Assembly: GCA_963756815.1 (NCBI GenBank)
Contig: CAVWPR010000045.1
Location: forward strand, 62,001 to 126,000
Direction of reading: 5' to 3'
DNA: 64,000 nt
Source of the DNA: JAENVU01 sp963756815
GTDB lineage: Bacteria; Actinomycetota; Acidimicrobiia; IMCC26256; JAENVU01
Under the pieces are notes generated by a model, which saw only the letters and a list, made by a program, of their open reading frames with translations, was not told the origin of the DNA and did no database searches. Positions 56,890 through 64,000 of this stretch are shown here, piece by piece; position 1 is the first letter of the stretch, and the number at the start of each line of letters is the position of its first letter. The translations under genes and the position numbers were made by a program.

Positions 56890-57998
56890 TCGATGGCGCG
56901 GGTCAGGATCGCGACGTCGTCGGGCTCGACCGCCGGGAACATCGCGACGCGCAGCTGATTGCGTCCGAGCTTGCGATAGGGCTCGGTGTCCACGATGCCG
57001 TTGGCGCGCAACGCCGCCGCGATCGCCGCGGCATCGACGCCGTCGACGAAGTCGACCGTCCCCACCACGTGGCTGCGCTCGTCGGGCTTGGCCACGTACG
57101 GCGTGGCGACCGCGCTGGCCTCCGCCCACCCGTAGAGCGTCTCCGCGCTGCGGTCGCACCGGCTCGCGGCCCACTCGAGCCCGCCCTGACCGAGCATCCA
57201 GTCGACCTGGTCGGCGAGGAGGAACAGCGTCGCGAGCGCGGGGGTGTTGTAGGTCTGATCGAGGCGCGACTGCTCGAGCGCGATGCCGAGGTCGAGGCTG
57301 GCGGGAGTCCAGCGGTCGGACGCCGCGATGCGCTCGATGCGCGCCACTGCGGCCGGCGAGACCGCGGCCAGCCACAGGCCGCCGTCGCTCCCGAAGCTCT
57401 TCTGCGGCGCGAAGTAGTACACGTCGACCTGTGTCGGGTCGAACCGCAGACCGCCGGCGCCCGAGGTCGCGTCGACGAGCACGAGCTGGTCGGTGCCGGC
57501 GCCGTCGGGTCGGGTGACCGGCAACATCACACCGGTCGACGTCTCGTTGTGGGGCCAGCAGTACGCGTCGACCGCGCCGCTCGCTCGCGGGCTCGGATGG
57601 GTGCCGGGCGGACTCTCGATCACCTCCGGATCGTCGAGGAACGGCGCCGCGCTCGTCGCCGCGGCGAACTTGGAGGAGAACTCGCCGCACACGAGGTGCT
57701 GGGTGCGCGCATCGACCAGCCCGAACGTCGCGGCGTCCCAGAAGGTGGTGGTACCGCCGTTGCCGAGGAGGATCTCGTAGCCGTCGGGGAGCGAGAAGAG
57801 CTCGGCGAGGCCGGCGCGGGCTCGACCCACCACCGACTTGACCGTGGCCTGGCGGTGGCTGGTGCCCAGGTAGTCCCCGGCCCGGCCCGCGAGCGCCGCG
57901 ACCGCCGCGACCCGGACCTTCGAGGGGCCCGATCCGAACCGCCCGTCGGACGGCAGGAGCTCGGGCGGCAGGACGATGCGCTTCGGGTCGGCGGCCAT
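56862..57998 (-). CDS. serC: Phosphoserine aminotransferase
   Basis: 378 residues, matching the mycobacterial/actinobacterial type of SerC. RFGSGPSKVR is near the N-terminus. EILLGNGGTTTFWDAATFGL binds PLP phosphate, VDATSGAGGLRFD carries the Asp to the pyridine ring, and the Schiff-base Lys is in YFAPQKSFGSDGGLWLA. It converts 3-phosphohydroxypyruvate and glutamate to phosphoserine in serine synthesis. 9 bp after the cytochrome b gene on the same strand, probably by read-through rather than shared function. Confidence 0.95.
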   Translation of the reverse strand: MAADPKRIVLPPELLPSDGRFGSGPSKVRVAAVAALAGRAGDYLGTSHRQATVKSVVGRARAGLAELFSLPDGYEILLGNGGTTTFWDAATFGLVDARTQHLVCGEFSSKFAAATSAAPFLDDPEVIESPPGTHPSPRASGAVDAYCWPHNETSTGVMLPVTRPDGAGTDQLVLVDATSGAGGLRFDPTQVDVYYFAPQKSFGSDGGLWLAAVSPAAVARIERIAASDRWTPASLDLGIALEQSRLDQTYNTPALATLFLLADQVDWMLGQGGLEWAASRCDRSAETLYGWAEASAVATPYVAKPDERSHVVGTVDFVDGVDAAAIAAALRANGIVDTEPYRKLGRNQLRVAMFPAVEPDDVAILTRAIDYVVGELTD

Positions 57999-58007
57999 CC
58001 TCCGAGC

Positions 58008-58694
58008 CTAGGCGTCGACCGGTACGGATCCTCCGGGCGAAACCGGCCCCGCGTCGCCCTCGGCCACGTCCGTCTCCGCGAACCACGCGGGTCGGTGCGC
58101 GCGTGCCCAGGTGCTGCTCACGGTGCCGCCGACCATTCCGGCGAGCGCCTCGCGGTCGCGCAGCGCCATGACGACGTGGCCGAACACGCTGATGCCGACG
58201 AACAACGCGAACCAGCCGTGCACGAAGTCGGCGCCCGTGCGCAGGTCGGTGGAGAAGGGTTGGTTCCACTTCATGATCGAGCCCGTGGCCGCGAGGACCA
58301 CGGCGGCGGCGCCGATGAACGTGGCGTTGAGCTTCTGACCCGGGTTGAACTTGCCGAGCCGGACCTTGCGATCGCCGCCGAAGGTGCGCAGCCAGCGCAC
58401 GTCGTCGCGTGACCAGCGGTTGAACCGTCCGAGGTCGCGCCGCAACGCGCGACCCCAGCGACCGACGATCGCGACCAGGAACGCGACGAGGATGCCCAGC
58501 CCTGCGATCACGTGGATGTTGCGGGCGAGTCCGCGGTCGGAGATGAGCGACTGGCCGACGCCGAAGCGGAACATCGCGCCGGTCGCGATGCAGACGAACC
58601 ACAGCGCGGCGTTGACCCAATGGGTGATCCGCTCGGCACGACTGAAGCGCGGGACGCGGCCGACCGTGGCCGCGGCGGGGTCAGGTCTGCTCAT
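58008..58694 (-). CDS. Cytochrome b-type membrane subunit
   Basis: 228 residues with four membrane helices and His residues in matching positions: RITHWVNAALWFVCIATGAM, NIHVIAGLGILVAFLVAIVG, then FVHGWFALFVGISVFGHVVM. This is the pattern of formate-dehydrogenase gamma/cytochrome b561-like di-heme anchors. Its start lies 14 bp inside the end of the Mo-oxidoreductase gene, so the two form one unit in which the cytochrome passes electrons between the quinone pool and the periplasmic Mo-protein. Confidence 0.88.
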   Translation of the reverse strand: MSRPDPAAATVGRVPRFSRAERITHWVNAALWFVCIATGAMFRFGVGQSLISDRGLARNIHVIAGLGILVAFLVAIVGRWGRALRRDLGRFNRWSRDDVRWLRTFGGDRKVRLGKFNPGQKLNATFIGAAAVVLAATGSIMKWNQPFSTDLRTGADFVHGWFALFVGISVFGHVVMALRDREALAGMVGGTVSSTWARAHRPAWFAETDVAEGDAGPVSPGGSVPVDA

Positions 58695-59379
58695 CGTTGC
58701 GTCCGTTGGAGTCGCCGACCCAAGCGTCGACGTCGTAGCCGCGCTCCTCCCAGTAGCCCGGGACGACCTTTCTGGTGACCTCGATGCCGTCGAGCCACTT
58801 CGCCGACTTGTAGCCGTACATCGGAGCGACGTACAGGCGCACCGGACCGCCGTGGTCGCTGCCGATCGGGCTGCCGTCGAGCTCGTAGGCGACGATCACG
58901 TCCGGACGGCGGGCCTGGTCCAGCGTGAGGCTCTCCGTGTACTCACCGTCGAAGCAGGTGAAGCGCAGCGCCGTGCCCTCGGCCTGCACGCCGGCGCGGT
59001 CCAGCAGGTCGGCGAGGCGCACGCCCTGCCACTTCACCCCGGCGACGCGCCACCCGGTGACGCACTGGAAGTCGCGGTCGAGCCGCGTGGGCGGCAGGGC
59101 GCGGAGCTCGTCGTAGGTCATGGTGAAGGGCCGGTCCACGAGGCCACCGACCCGGAGCGTGTACGCCGCGTGGGACCGGCTCGGGTAGTCGCCCGTGACG
59201 GTGTAGTAGCGCCAGCCGCCACCGCCGGGCAGGACGGACGCCAGGCCGGTCGGGTCGTTCTTCGCCAGCTCCTGGTACCACTCGGACAGCCTCGATCCCG
59301 TGGCGACCCCGACGGCACCCAGGCCGAGCAGGCCGAGGAACACGCGCCGCCCGACCGGGCGGCCGGCATCCGAGCTCAT
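58681..59379 (-). CDS. Molybdopterin-dependent oxidoreductase (sulfite oxidase/MsrP-like), Tat-exported
   Basis: 232 residues from ATG 59379; the longer in-frame start is not signal-like. The N-terminus GRRVFLGLLGLGAVGVATGS is a Tat-type signal with twin Arg. The Mo-pterin ligand Cys is in DRDFQCVTGWRVAGVKWQGV. DGEYTESLTLDQA and GGPVRLYVAPMYGYKSAKWL are typical of the sulfite-oxidase fold, as in MsrP/YedY. Together with the overlapping cytochrome b gene it resembles an MsrPQ-type system that repairs oxidised methionines or reduces another S/N-oxide in the envelope; the exact substrate is open. Confidence 0.9.
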   Translation of the reverse strand: MSSDAGRPVGRRVFLGLLGLGAVGVATGSRLSEWYQELAKNDPTGLASVLPGGGGWRYYTVTGDYPSRSHAAYTLRVGGLVDRPFTMTYDELRALPPTRLDRDFQCVTGWRVAGVKWQGVRLADLLDRAGVQAEGTALRFTCFDGEYTESLTLDQARRPDVIVAYELDGSPIGSDHGGPVRLYVAPMYGYKSAKWLDGIEVTRKVVPGYWEERGYDVDAWVGDSNGRNDEQT

Positions 59380-59441
59380 CGGGCCCAGGGTAGGACCCCG
59401 ATCGGCGGACCGAACCGCGACACTTCTCACGATTCGGTGAA

Positions 59442-59457
59442 CTCGCCGATCGGCGAG
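59442..59457. promoter_or_regulatory. 16-bp perfect palindrome
   Basis: CTCGCCGATCGGCGAG lies in the 93-bp gap between the WS/DGAT stop (59473) and the Mo-oxidoreductase start (59379), both minus strand. It could be a weak terminator for WS/DGAT or an operator for the Mo-oxidoreductase/cytochrome unit. Confidence 0.35.
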
Positions 59458-59472
59458 GGCCGAACCGCGGGC

Positions 59473-60880
59473 TCAGGGGGCGCCGACGGCGACGACGTCG
59501 GCGAACGCCTCCTCGAGGCAGTGCATGAACACCTCGCGGTCGGGGACCGCAACCGCGTCGACGTTCACGCCGATGCAGCACGAGCCGCAGTGGCTGAGGA
59601 GCGTGATGTTGGCCGCCGCGCCCGAGAGCGGCCCGAACGCGTACATGCGCTCGAGCTCGGCGCCGCCGGAGTAGATCGGGAACGGCGCGCCGGGCACGTT
59701 CGACGTGACGAAGTCGGCGCCCTTGAGCATCGCCCCGAAGACCGCGGTGGTCACCGTGGTCGGCAGCTGGTTGAGGATTCCCGCGAGCGCGTCGGTGAGC
59801 GCCACCGCCGGCTCCTCGCGGATGCTGCGCGCCAGCGCGCCCAGGGCGACGATGCGCTCGGCGGGGTCCTTGATGGTGAGCGGCACGAGGAAGCGCGCGG
59901 GCGTGAAGTGGTTGCCCCCGAGTGCGGCGGACGCGTCCCGGACGTTGATCGGCATGACCATCCGGAGGTCGTCGACCTGCTCGCCGTGGAACTCGTGGTA
60001 GCGCGCGAGTCCGCCGACGACGCCGGCCACGAACGCGTCGTTCAGCGAGCTGCCCACCGCCTTGCCCGCGCGCTTGAGGTCGTCGAGGGGCACATCGAGC
60101 GTGCCGAGCGACCGGGCCAGCGTGCGCGGCCGCATGATGTGCGAGTGCGGCGTCGTCGCCGGCGCCAGGTAGCGGGCGACCGAGCTGCCGACCTCGGCCG
60201 CGTGCGCGATCGACTCGCGCGGGTGCCGCGCGAGCGCCTCCGCGCCCTGCAGCGCGTCGGTGACCACGCGGCGCGCCATGCCGAATGCGCGCCGCTGCCG
60301 GTGACCGAGCGACTTCAGGACGAGGTCGGCGGCGGTGAAGGTCCGGATCAGCTCGACGCCGTCGAGCGGGCCCGGCTCGGCCGGCTCACGCTCGAAGTCG
60401 AAGAGCATGAGCAGCAGCTTCATGCCACCGACCCCGTCGGTCATCGAGTGGTGGACCTTCATGACCATGGCGGCGCGGCCGTCCTCGAGCCCGTCCACGA
60501 GGGTGTACTCCCACAACGGCCGCGAGCGGTCGAAGCCCGCCATCGCCGCGGTGCGGGCGAGGTCGAGCACCGCGTCGTCGGTCGGCTCGCAGGCCCGGAC
60601 GCGACGCAGGTGGTACATGAGGTCGAAGTTCTCGTCGCCCGACCAGTGGGGTGGACCCATGCGCAGCAGCGGCGTCGCGACGCGCTGACGCATCCGGGGG
60701 ATGAGCCACGAGCCCCGCTCGATGCGCGAGACGAGCGTGGGCCAGTCGGGCGCCCGGTCGAAGAACAGCACCGTGACGATGGTCGACCGCAGGAGCGGGT
60801 CCTTCTCGATGTTCCACATCGAGCGCGTCGGAGTCGCTCATGTGCGTCTCGAAGCGCTCGACGTCCTGCGGTCCGGGCAT
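59473..60880 (-). CDS. WS/DGAT wax ester synthase/diacylglycerol acyltransferase, frameshifted near the N-terminus
   Basis: The main frame MWNIEKDPLLRSTIVTVLFF … DVVAVGAP (start 60819) is full from there on. The true N-terminus, MPGPQDVERFETHMSDSDA (start 60880, or MSDSDA at 60838), lies one frame over, with the change near 60825; family members start with a DA-x-W-x-x-E segment, as this gives. The catalytic motif HHxxxDG is MKVHHSMTDGVGGMK, and NITLLSHCGSCCIGVNVDA is the conserved C-terminal part. It esterifies fatty acyl-CoA to diacylglycerol or fatty alcohol for storage lipid. About 468 residues. Divergent from the Rrf2 operon. Confidence 0.92.
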
Positions 60881-61002
60881 GCGGTTCTCCTGCGATGTGG
60901 AGCCGTGATGCTACGAGATCGGTTCGCCGTCGCTCGCGGCACGCGCGACGGGCGCGGGCACCCCTCTCGGCCTCGCCGCGCGCGTCGACGGCGTGGTGGG
61001 GG

Positions 61003-61035
61003 TTGACCGGATAAACTCGGATAGCTAATATCCGG
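61003..61035 (+). promoter_or_regulatory. Sigma-70-type promoter with overlapping Rrf2 operator
   Basis: TTGACC (61003-61008) and TAATAT (61026-61031) are separated by 17 bp, a near-ideal -35/-10 pair. CGGATA-GCTAA-TATCCG (61018-61034) is an inverted repeat overlapping the -10, and an outer CCGGATA (61007-61013)/TATCCGG (61029-61035) pair nests around it. The GTG start at 61039 would be at or next to the transcription start, so the mRNA is probably leaderless. Autoregulation by the Rrf2 protein is inferred. Confidence 0.7.
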
Positions 61036-61038
61036 ATT

Positions 61039-61527
61039 GTGAAGCTCTCGGATGGGGTCGAGTGGGGCGTCCACGTCACGACGCTGCTGGCCGTGCTGCC
61101 ACCGGAGCGGGCGCTGCCGGCGGCCAAGCTCGCCGAGTACCACGGAGTCCCGGCGGCGTACCTGGCCAAGCACCTCCAGGCGCTGAGCCGCGGCGGCATC
61201 CTGGAGTCGGTCCAGGGGCCACGCGGTGGCTACCGCCTGGCCCGGCCGGCGTCGGCGATCACCGTGCTCGACGTGGTGGAGGCGATCGACGGTTCCGAGC
61301 CCGCGTTCCGCTGCACCGAGATCCGTCGCCGCGGGCCGACCGCGCAACCGGCGTCGGCGTACCGACTCGCGTGCGGCATCCATCGCGCGATGGACGCGGC
61401 GGACGCAGCGTGGCGGGACTCGTTGCGCGGCGTGACGGTCGCGGCGCTGGTCGACGGCGTCATGAAGGAGGCGTCACCGACGGCACTCGCCGCCGGGGCG
61501 GCCTGGATCCAGGAGGCAATCGCATGA
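61039..61527 (+). CDS. Rrf2 family transcriptional regulator
   Basis: 162 residues from GTG 61039. The winged helix (about 10-75) reads VHVTTLLAVLPPERALPAAK … YLAKHLQALSRGGILESVQG, with the wing GPRGGYRLARPASAITVLDV. Two Cys (FRCTEI, LACGIH), instead of the three of iron-sulfur Rrf2 sensors, make a cluster possible but unproven. It is the first gene of a three-gene run (ATGA overlap with the next gene), so it probably represses its own operon through the palindrome at 61018-61034. Confidence 0.92.
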   Translation: MKLSDGVEWGVHVTTLLAVLPPERALPAAKLAEYHGVPAAYLAKHLQALSRGGILESVQGPRGGYRLARPASAITVLDVVEAIDGSEPAFRCTEIRRRGPTAQPASAYRLACGIHRAMDAADAAWRDSLRGVTVAALVDGVMKEASPTALAAGAAWIQEAIA

Positions 61528-62450
61528 AGGTGTTCCTCACGGGCGCGACCGGCGTCGCCGGTCGGGCGACGGTCCCTGCTCTGCTCGCCGCCGGGCACGA
61601 CGTCCGCGCCGTCAGCCGGCGGCCGGAGGCGTCGGCCGCGCTCGAGGCGGCCGGAGCTGAGGCCGTGACCGTCGATCTCTTCGACGCCGACGCAGTGGCC
61701 GACGCGGTGGTGGGCAGCGAGGCTGTCGTCCACCTCGCCACCAACGTGCCGGAGATGAGCAAGGCGGCGCGGCCCAAGGGGTGGGACACGCACAACCGGC
61801 TCCGGGTGGACGCCACGCGGCATCTCGTCGCGGCGGCGCGCGCCACCGGCGCGGCACGCTTCGTGAAGGAATCGATCACGTTCGTCTACGCGGACGGTGG
61901 TGACCGGTGGCTCGACGAGGACGCGCCGCTGCTCGGCGACCTCGGGCAGCTGGCCCCGACGGTGGAGGGTGAGCGCCTCGCGCTCGAGTTCGCCGCCGAC
62001 GGTGGGATCGCGACCGTGCTGCGCTTCGGGCTGTTCTACGGCGGTGCCGGCAACCGTGGGACGGCAGAGAGCCTCCGCCTCGCGCGGTGGCGACGCTCCC
62101 TGATCGCCGGCGACGCCGGCAACTACATGTCGTCCATCCACGGCGACGACGTCGCGACCGCGGTCGTCGCCGCGCTCTCGGTGCCGACCGGCGTCTACAA
62201 CGTCACCGACGACGAGCCGCTGACCCGCGCCGAGTACCTCGCGGCGTTCGGCGCCGCGTTCGGGGTCAAGCCACCGAAGCCGACGCCGGCGCGACTCGTG
62301 AAGCTGATGGGCGGTGCCGGCGCCGAGGGTCTGCTGGCGTCACAACGGGTCAGCAACCGGAGGTTCCGTGACGCGAGCGGGTGGGCGCCCGCCTACCGGG
62401 ACGCCCGGGTCGGCTGGGCCGCGGTGGCCGCACGCGGCGAGGAGGGCTGA
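61524..62450 (+). CDS. NAD(P)-dependent epimerase/dehydratase (atypical SDR)
   Basis: 308 residues from ATG 61524, overlapping the Rrf2 stop (ATGA). The Rossmann motif MKVFLTGATGVAGRATVPAL is at the N-terminus. VVHLATNVP and RFVKESITFVYADGGDRW follow; in an extended SDR a Ser/Tyr-Lys set is expected, but the YxxxK pattern is not clear here, so it may be an atypical NAD-binding protein. The C-terminal half (GVYNVTDDEPLTRAEYLAAF) resembles NmrA/epimerase-like proteins. Probable partner of the Rrf2 regulator; substrate unknown. Confidence 0.88.
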   Translation: MKVFLTGATGVAGRATVPALLAAGHDVRAVSRRPEASAALEAAGAEAVTVDLFDADAVADAVVGSEAVVHLATNVPEMSKAARPKGWDTHNRLRVDATRHLVAAARATGAARFVKESITFVYADGGDRWLDEDAPLLGDLGQLAPTVEGERLALEFAADGGIATVLRFGLFYGGAGNRGTAESLRLARWRRSLIAGDAGNYMSSIHGDDVATAVVAALSVPTGVYNVTDDEPLTRAEYLAAFGAAFGVKPPKPTPARLVKLMGGAGAEGLLASQRVSNRRFRDASGWAPAYRDARVGWAAVAARGEEG

Positions 62451-62453
62451 GTC

Positions 62454-62891
62454 GTGGCGACGCTCTGGACTCGGATCGGACTCGCGTACGTGGCCGCCGG
62501 GTACGCGTTGGTGGGCTTCTGGGCCGCGTTCGCGCCCCGGTCCTTCTACACGGACTTCCCCGGCGCCGGTCGCCACTGGATCTCGCCCGACGGGCCCTAC
62601 AACCAGCACCTCGTGCGCGACGTCGGCGAGTTGAACCTCGCGCTGCTCGTCGTGGTGGTGGCGGCGCTCGTGACGCTGTCGCTCCCGCTCGTGCGCGCCG
62701 CGCTCGTCGCGACCCTCGTGAACGGTGTGCTGCACGTCGTGTACCACGTCGGCCACGTCGGCATGTTCTCGTCGGGCGACCAGGTCGCGATCATCGGGAG
62801 CCTGGTGCTGGCGCCGGTCGTGGCGATCGTGCTGCTGGTCACCTTCCGCGGCGTGCCGGCGGCGTCGGTGCCGCTCGAGCGCGTGTCCTAG
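62454..62891 (+). CDS. Small membrane protein in the Rrf2 operon
   Basis: 145 residues from GTG 62454, 3 bp after the epimerase stop. Four predicted membrane helices: IGLAYVAAGYALVGFWAAFA, ELNLALLVVVVAALVTLSLP, LVATLVNGVLHVVYHVGHVG (His-rich) and IIGSLVLAPVVAIVLLVTFR. No named family recognised. The layout (FYTDFPGAGRHWISPDGPYN loop, then three helices) is that of DoxX/DUF4345-like small membrane proteins. Its stop shares bases with the opposing bL37 stop. Confidence 0.8.
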   Translation: MATLWTRIGLAYVAAGYALVGFWAAFAPRSFYTDFPGAGRHWISPDGPYNQHLVRDVGELNLALLVVVVAALVTLSLPLVRAALVATLVNGVLHVVYHVGHVGMFSSGDQVAIIGSLVLAPVVAIVLLVTFRGVPAASVPLERVS

Positions 62892-62974
62892 CGGCGGCCG
62901 ACGCGCGGCCGCTTGCCGTGATTGGCCTTGCTCCGCCGGGCCCGCAGCTTGCGCTTCTTGGTCTTCTTGCTCAC
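62888..62974 (-). CDS. Ribosomal protein bL37 (28 residues)
   Basis: A 28-codon gene from GTG 62974, 6 nt after a CGGAGGA site. It reads MSKKTKKRKLRARRSKAN, then HGKRPRVGRR and a stop; 17 of 28 residues are Lys/Arg. The S-K-A-N-H-G-K-R-P core matches my recollection of the very small 50S protein bL37 found in actinobacterial ribosomes. Too short for usual gene calling. Downstream of the antiporter on the same strand, after a hairpin. Recognition rests on the motif and composition only. Confidence 0.75.
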   Translation of the reverse strand: MSKKTKKRKLRARRSKANHGKRPRVGRR

Positions 62975-63041
62975 GACTGATCCTCCGAGGGGAAGCCGGG
63001 CAGGCTAGCCGAGGGTCGCACTGGGCTTCGGGCCGGGACGA

Positions 63042-63056
63042 GGGCGGGGCCCGCCC
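63042..63056 (-). terminator. Hairpin downstream of the antiporter
   Basis: GGGCGG-GGC-CCGCCC, a 6-bp stem with a 3-nt loop, lies 7 nt past the antiporter stop (63063) and before bL37. A short terminator without a T-run is the likely role. Confidence 0.4.
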
Positions 63057-63062
63057 GCGTGG

Positions 63063-64000
63063 TCAGCTCGGCACCGGGGCCGGGAACCAGCGGCGGGGGA
63101 GCAGCCGGCAGATGCGCGCCGACTGCGAGGCCATGATCGGGCTGGCCACCGCCAGCACGAGGACGTACAGCGCCACGAAGGGCGTCAGCCGCGCGTCGAG
63201 GCCCGCCTGGGTGGCGAGCGCCGTGAGGATGAGCGCGAACTCGCCACGGGCGAGCACCGAGCACGCGATGTTCGTGGCCGCGAGCCGGTCGAGCCGGTTG
63301 AGGCGCGCGCTCACGACGCCCGCGACGCCGGCGAGCACGAGCGAGACCCCGATGGCCGCCAGCGCCGGACCCGCGACGCCGCCGATGTCGCCGGGGTCGA
63401 TCGACAACCCGAACACGAAGAAGAACAGCGCGGCGAATGCATCACGCAGTGGCGTCACGAGCCGCTCGACGCGCTTGGCCGCGGCGGTCCCGGCGAGGAT
63501 CACGCCCGCCATGAACGCGCCGATGGCGTCGGAGACGCCGAGCTCGAAGGCGACACCGGCCACGAGCAACGCGAAGCCGACGGTGAGGATGACGAGCAGC
63601 TCGTCGTCGCGACCTTCGATGACCCGACCGACGACGCGCGTGCCGTAGCGCGCCGCGAGGCCGAGCACGATCAGGAAGCCCGCGGCACGCGCGAACAGCA
63701 GCACGGCCTCGCCCGCGGTGTCGGCACCGCCGAGCACCGGCGCGAGCGCGGCGAGGTAGAGCGCGAGGAAGAGGTCCTCGAGCACGATGATCCCGAGGAT
63801 GAGCTTCGTCTCGGGATTGTCGAGGCGCCGCAGCTCGACGAGCAGCTTGGTGACGATCGCGGAGGAGGAGACGCCCGTGGCGCCCGCGATCACGAGGGCT
63901 TCGTCGGTGCCCCATCCGATCGCGAAGCCGAGCGCGAGCCCGGCACCGACGTTGAGCGTGAGGTACACCGCCGCGGACGCGAAGAGTCGCCCGCCGCCCT
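63063..64000 (-). CDS. Cation:proton antiporter (CPA2/Kef type), start outside window
   Basis: The frame is open to the window end, so the N-terminus is missing; 312 residues are visible. Hydrophobic helices characteristic of Na+/H+ exchanger family 2 are evident: VYLTLNVGAGLALGFAIGWG, LIVAGATGVSSSAIVTKLL-type segments with ETKLILGIIVLEDLFLALYL (the Glu-Asp pair of the ion site), and SIDPGDIGGVAGPALAAIGV. It exchanges K+ or Na+ for protons across the membrane. No TrkA-N/KTN nucleotide-binding tail is present, so it is the short form. Confidence 0.9.
   Translation of the reverse strand, partial: GGGRLFASAAVYLTLNVGAGLALGFAIGWGTDEALVIAGATGVSSSAIVTKLLVELRRLDNPETKLILGIIVLEDLFLALYLAALAPVLGGADTAGEAVLLFARAAGFLIVLGLAARYGTRVVGRVIEGRDDELLVILTVGFALLVAGVAFELGVSDAIGAFMAGVILAGTAAAKRVERLVTPLRDAFAALFFFVFGLSIDPGDIGGVAGPALAAIGVSLVLAGVAGVVSARLNRLDRLAATNIACSVLARGEFALILTALATQAGLDARLTPFVALYVLVLAVASPIMASQSARICRLLPRRWFPAPVPS

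Overview
The window is high-GC DNA (roughly 70% G+C), densely coded on both strands, with many GTG starts and stop/start overlaps. The gene families point to an actinomycete: a TIGR03084-type protein, a DUF222/HNH endonuclease, an MMPL transporter, a WS/DGAT acyltransferase, a mycobacterial-type SerC and a tiny bL37 ribosomal protein. An Acidimicrobiia-like soil or freshwater lineage is my inference; nothing here fixes the taxon. No rRNA, tRNA, CRISPR array, prophage or insertion sequence was seen.

Layout. 1-10.8 kb: a PNPOx-GAF sensor, a 91-bp tandem repeat, acyl-CoA dehydrogenase, a TetR/P450 divergent pair with an operator, small enzymes, a broken AraC regulator, a methyltransferase and an SDR. 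10.9-16.8 kb: two tandem 14-repeat RCC1 lipoproteins and a damaged beta-propeller gene. 16.9-24.2 kb: a cyclase remnant, GNAT, DUF2277, MMPL transporter, HNH protein, AlkZ-like glycosylase and FAD oxidoreductase. 24.3-30.9 kb: a signalling block with two response regulators, a histidine kinase, an ABC ATPase, a receiver-cyclase and a divergent cyclic-nucleotide-binding protein. 31.0-36.3 kb: one large secreted protein built from three copies of a propeller/PKD/DNRLRE module. 36.4-50.1 kb: DNA repair, redox, lipid and envelope genes, including two related secreted His/Cys proteins that share a promoter palindrome. 50.1-53.5 kb: a probable four-gene operon containing a UGSC selenoprotein. 53.5-64 kb: cNMP-patatin, acyltransferase, SerC, a Mo-oxidoreductase/cytochrome b pair, WS/DGAT, an Rrf2-controlled operon, bL37 and a cation/proton antiporter cut by the window end.

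Most striking point. A gene at 51538-52050 (minus) is interrupted in frame by one TGA that falls exactly at the U of the UGSC motif. A 7-bp stem with a GUG loop follows 12 nt downstream, as expected of a bacterial SECIS. The gene is coupled by a GTGA overlap to a protein with a thioredoxin-like CPTC start. A conventional caller would split or lose it.

Caveat. About 17 genes carry frameshifts, many in G/C homopolymers, sometimes inside otherwise conserved proteins. Sequencing or assembly indels are the simplest explanation for most. I give the full span of each such gene and state where the frame changes.
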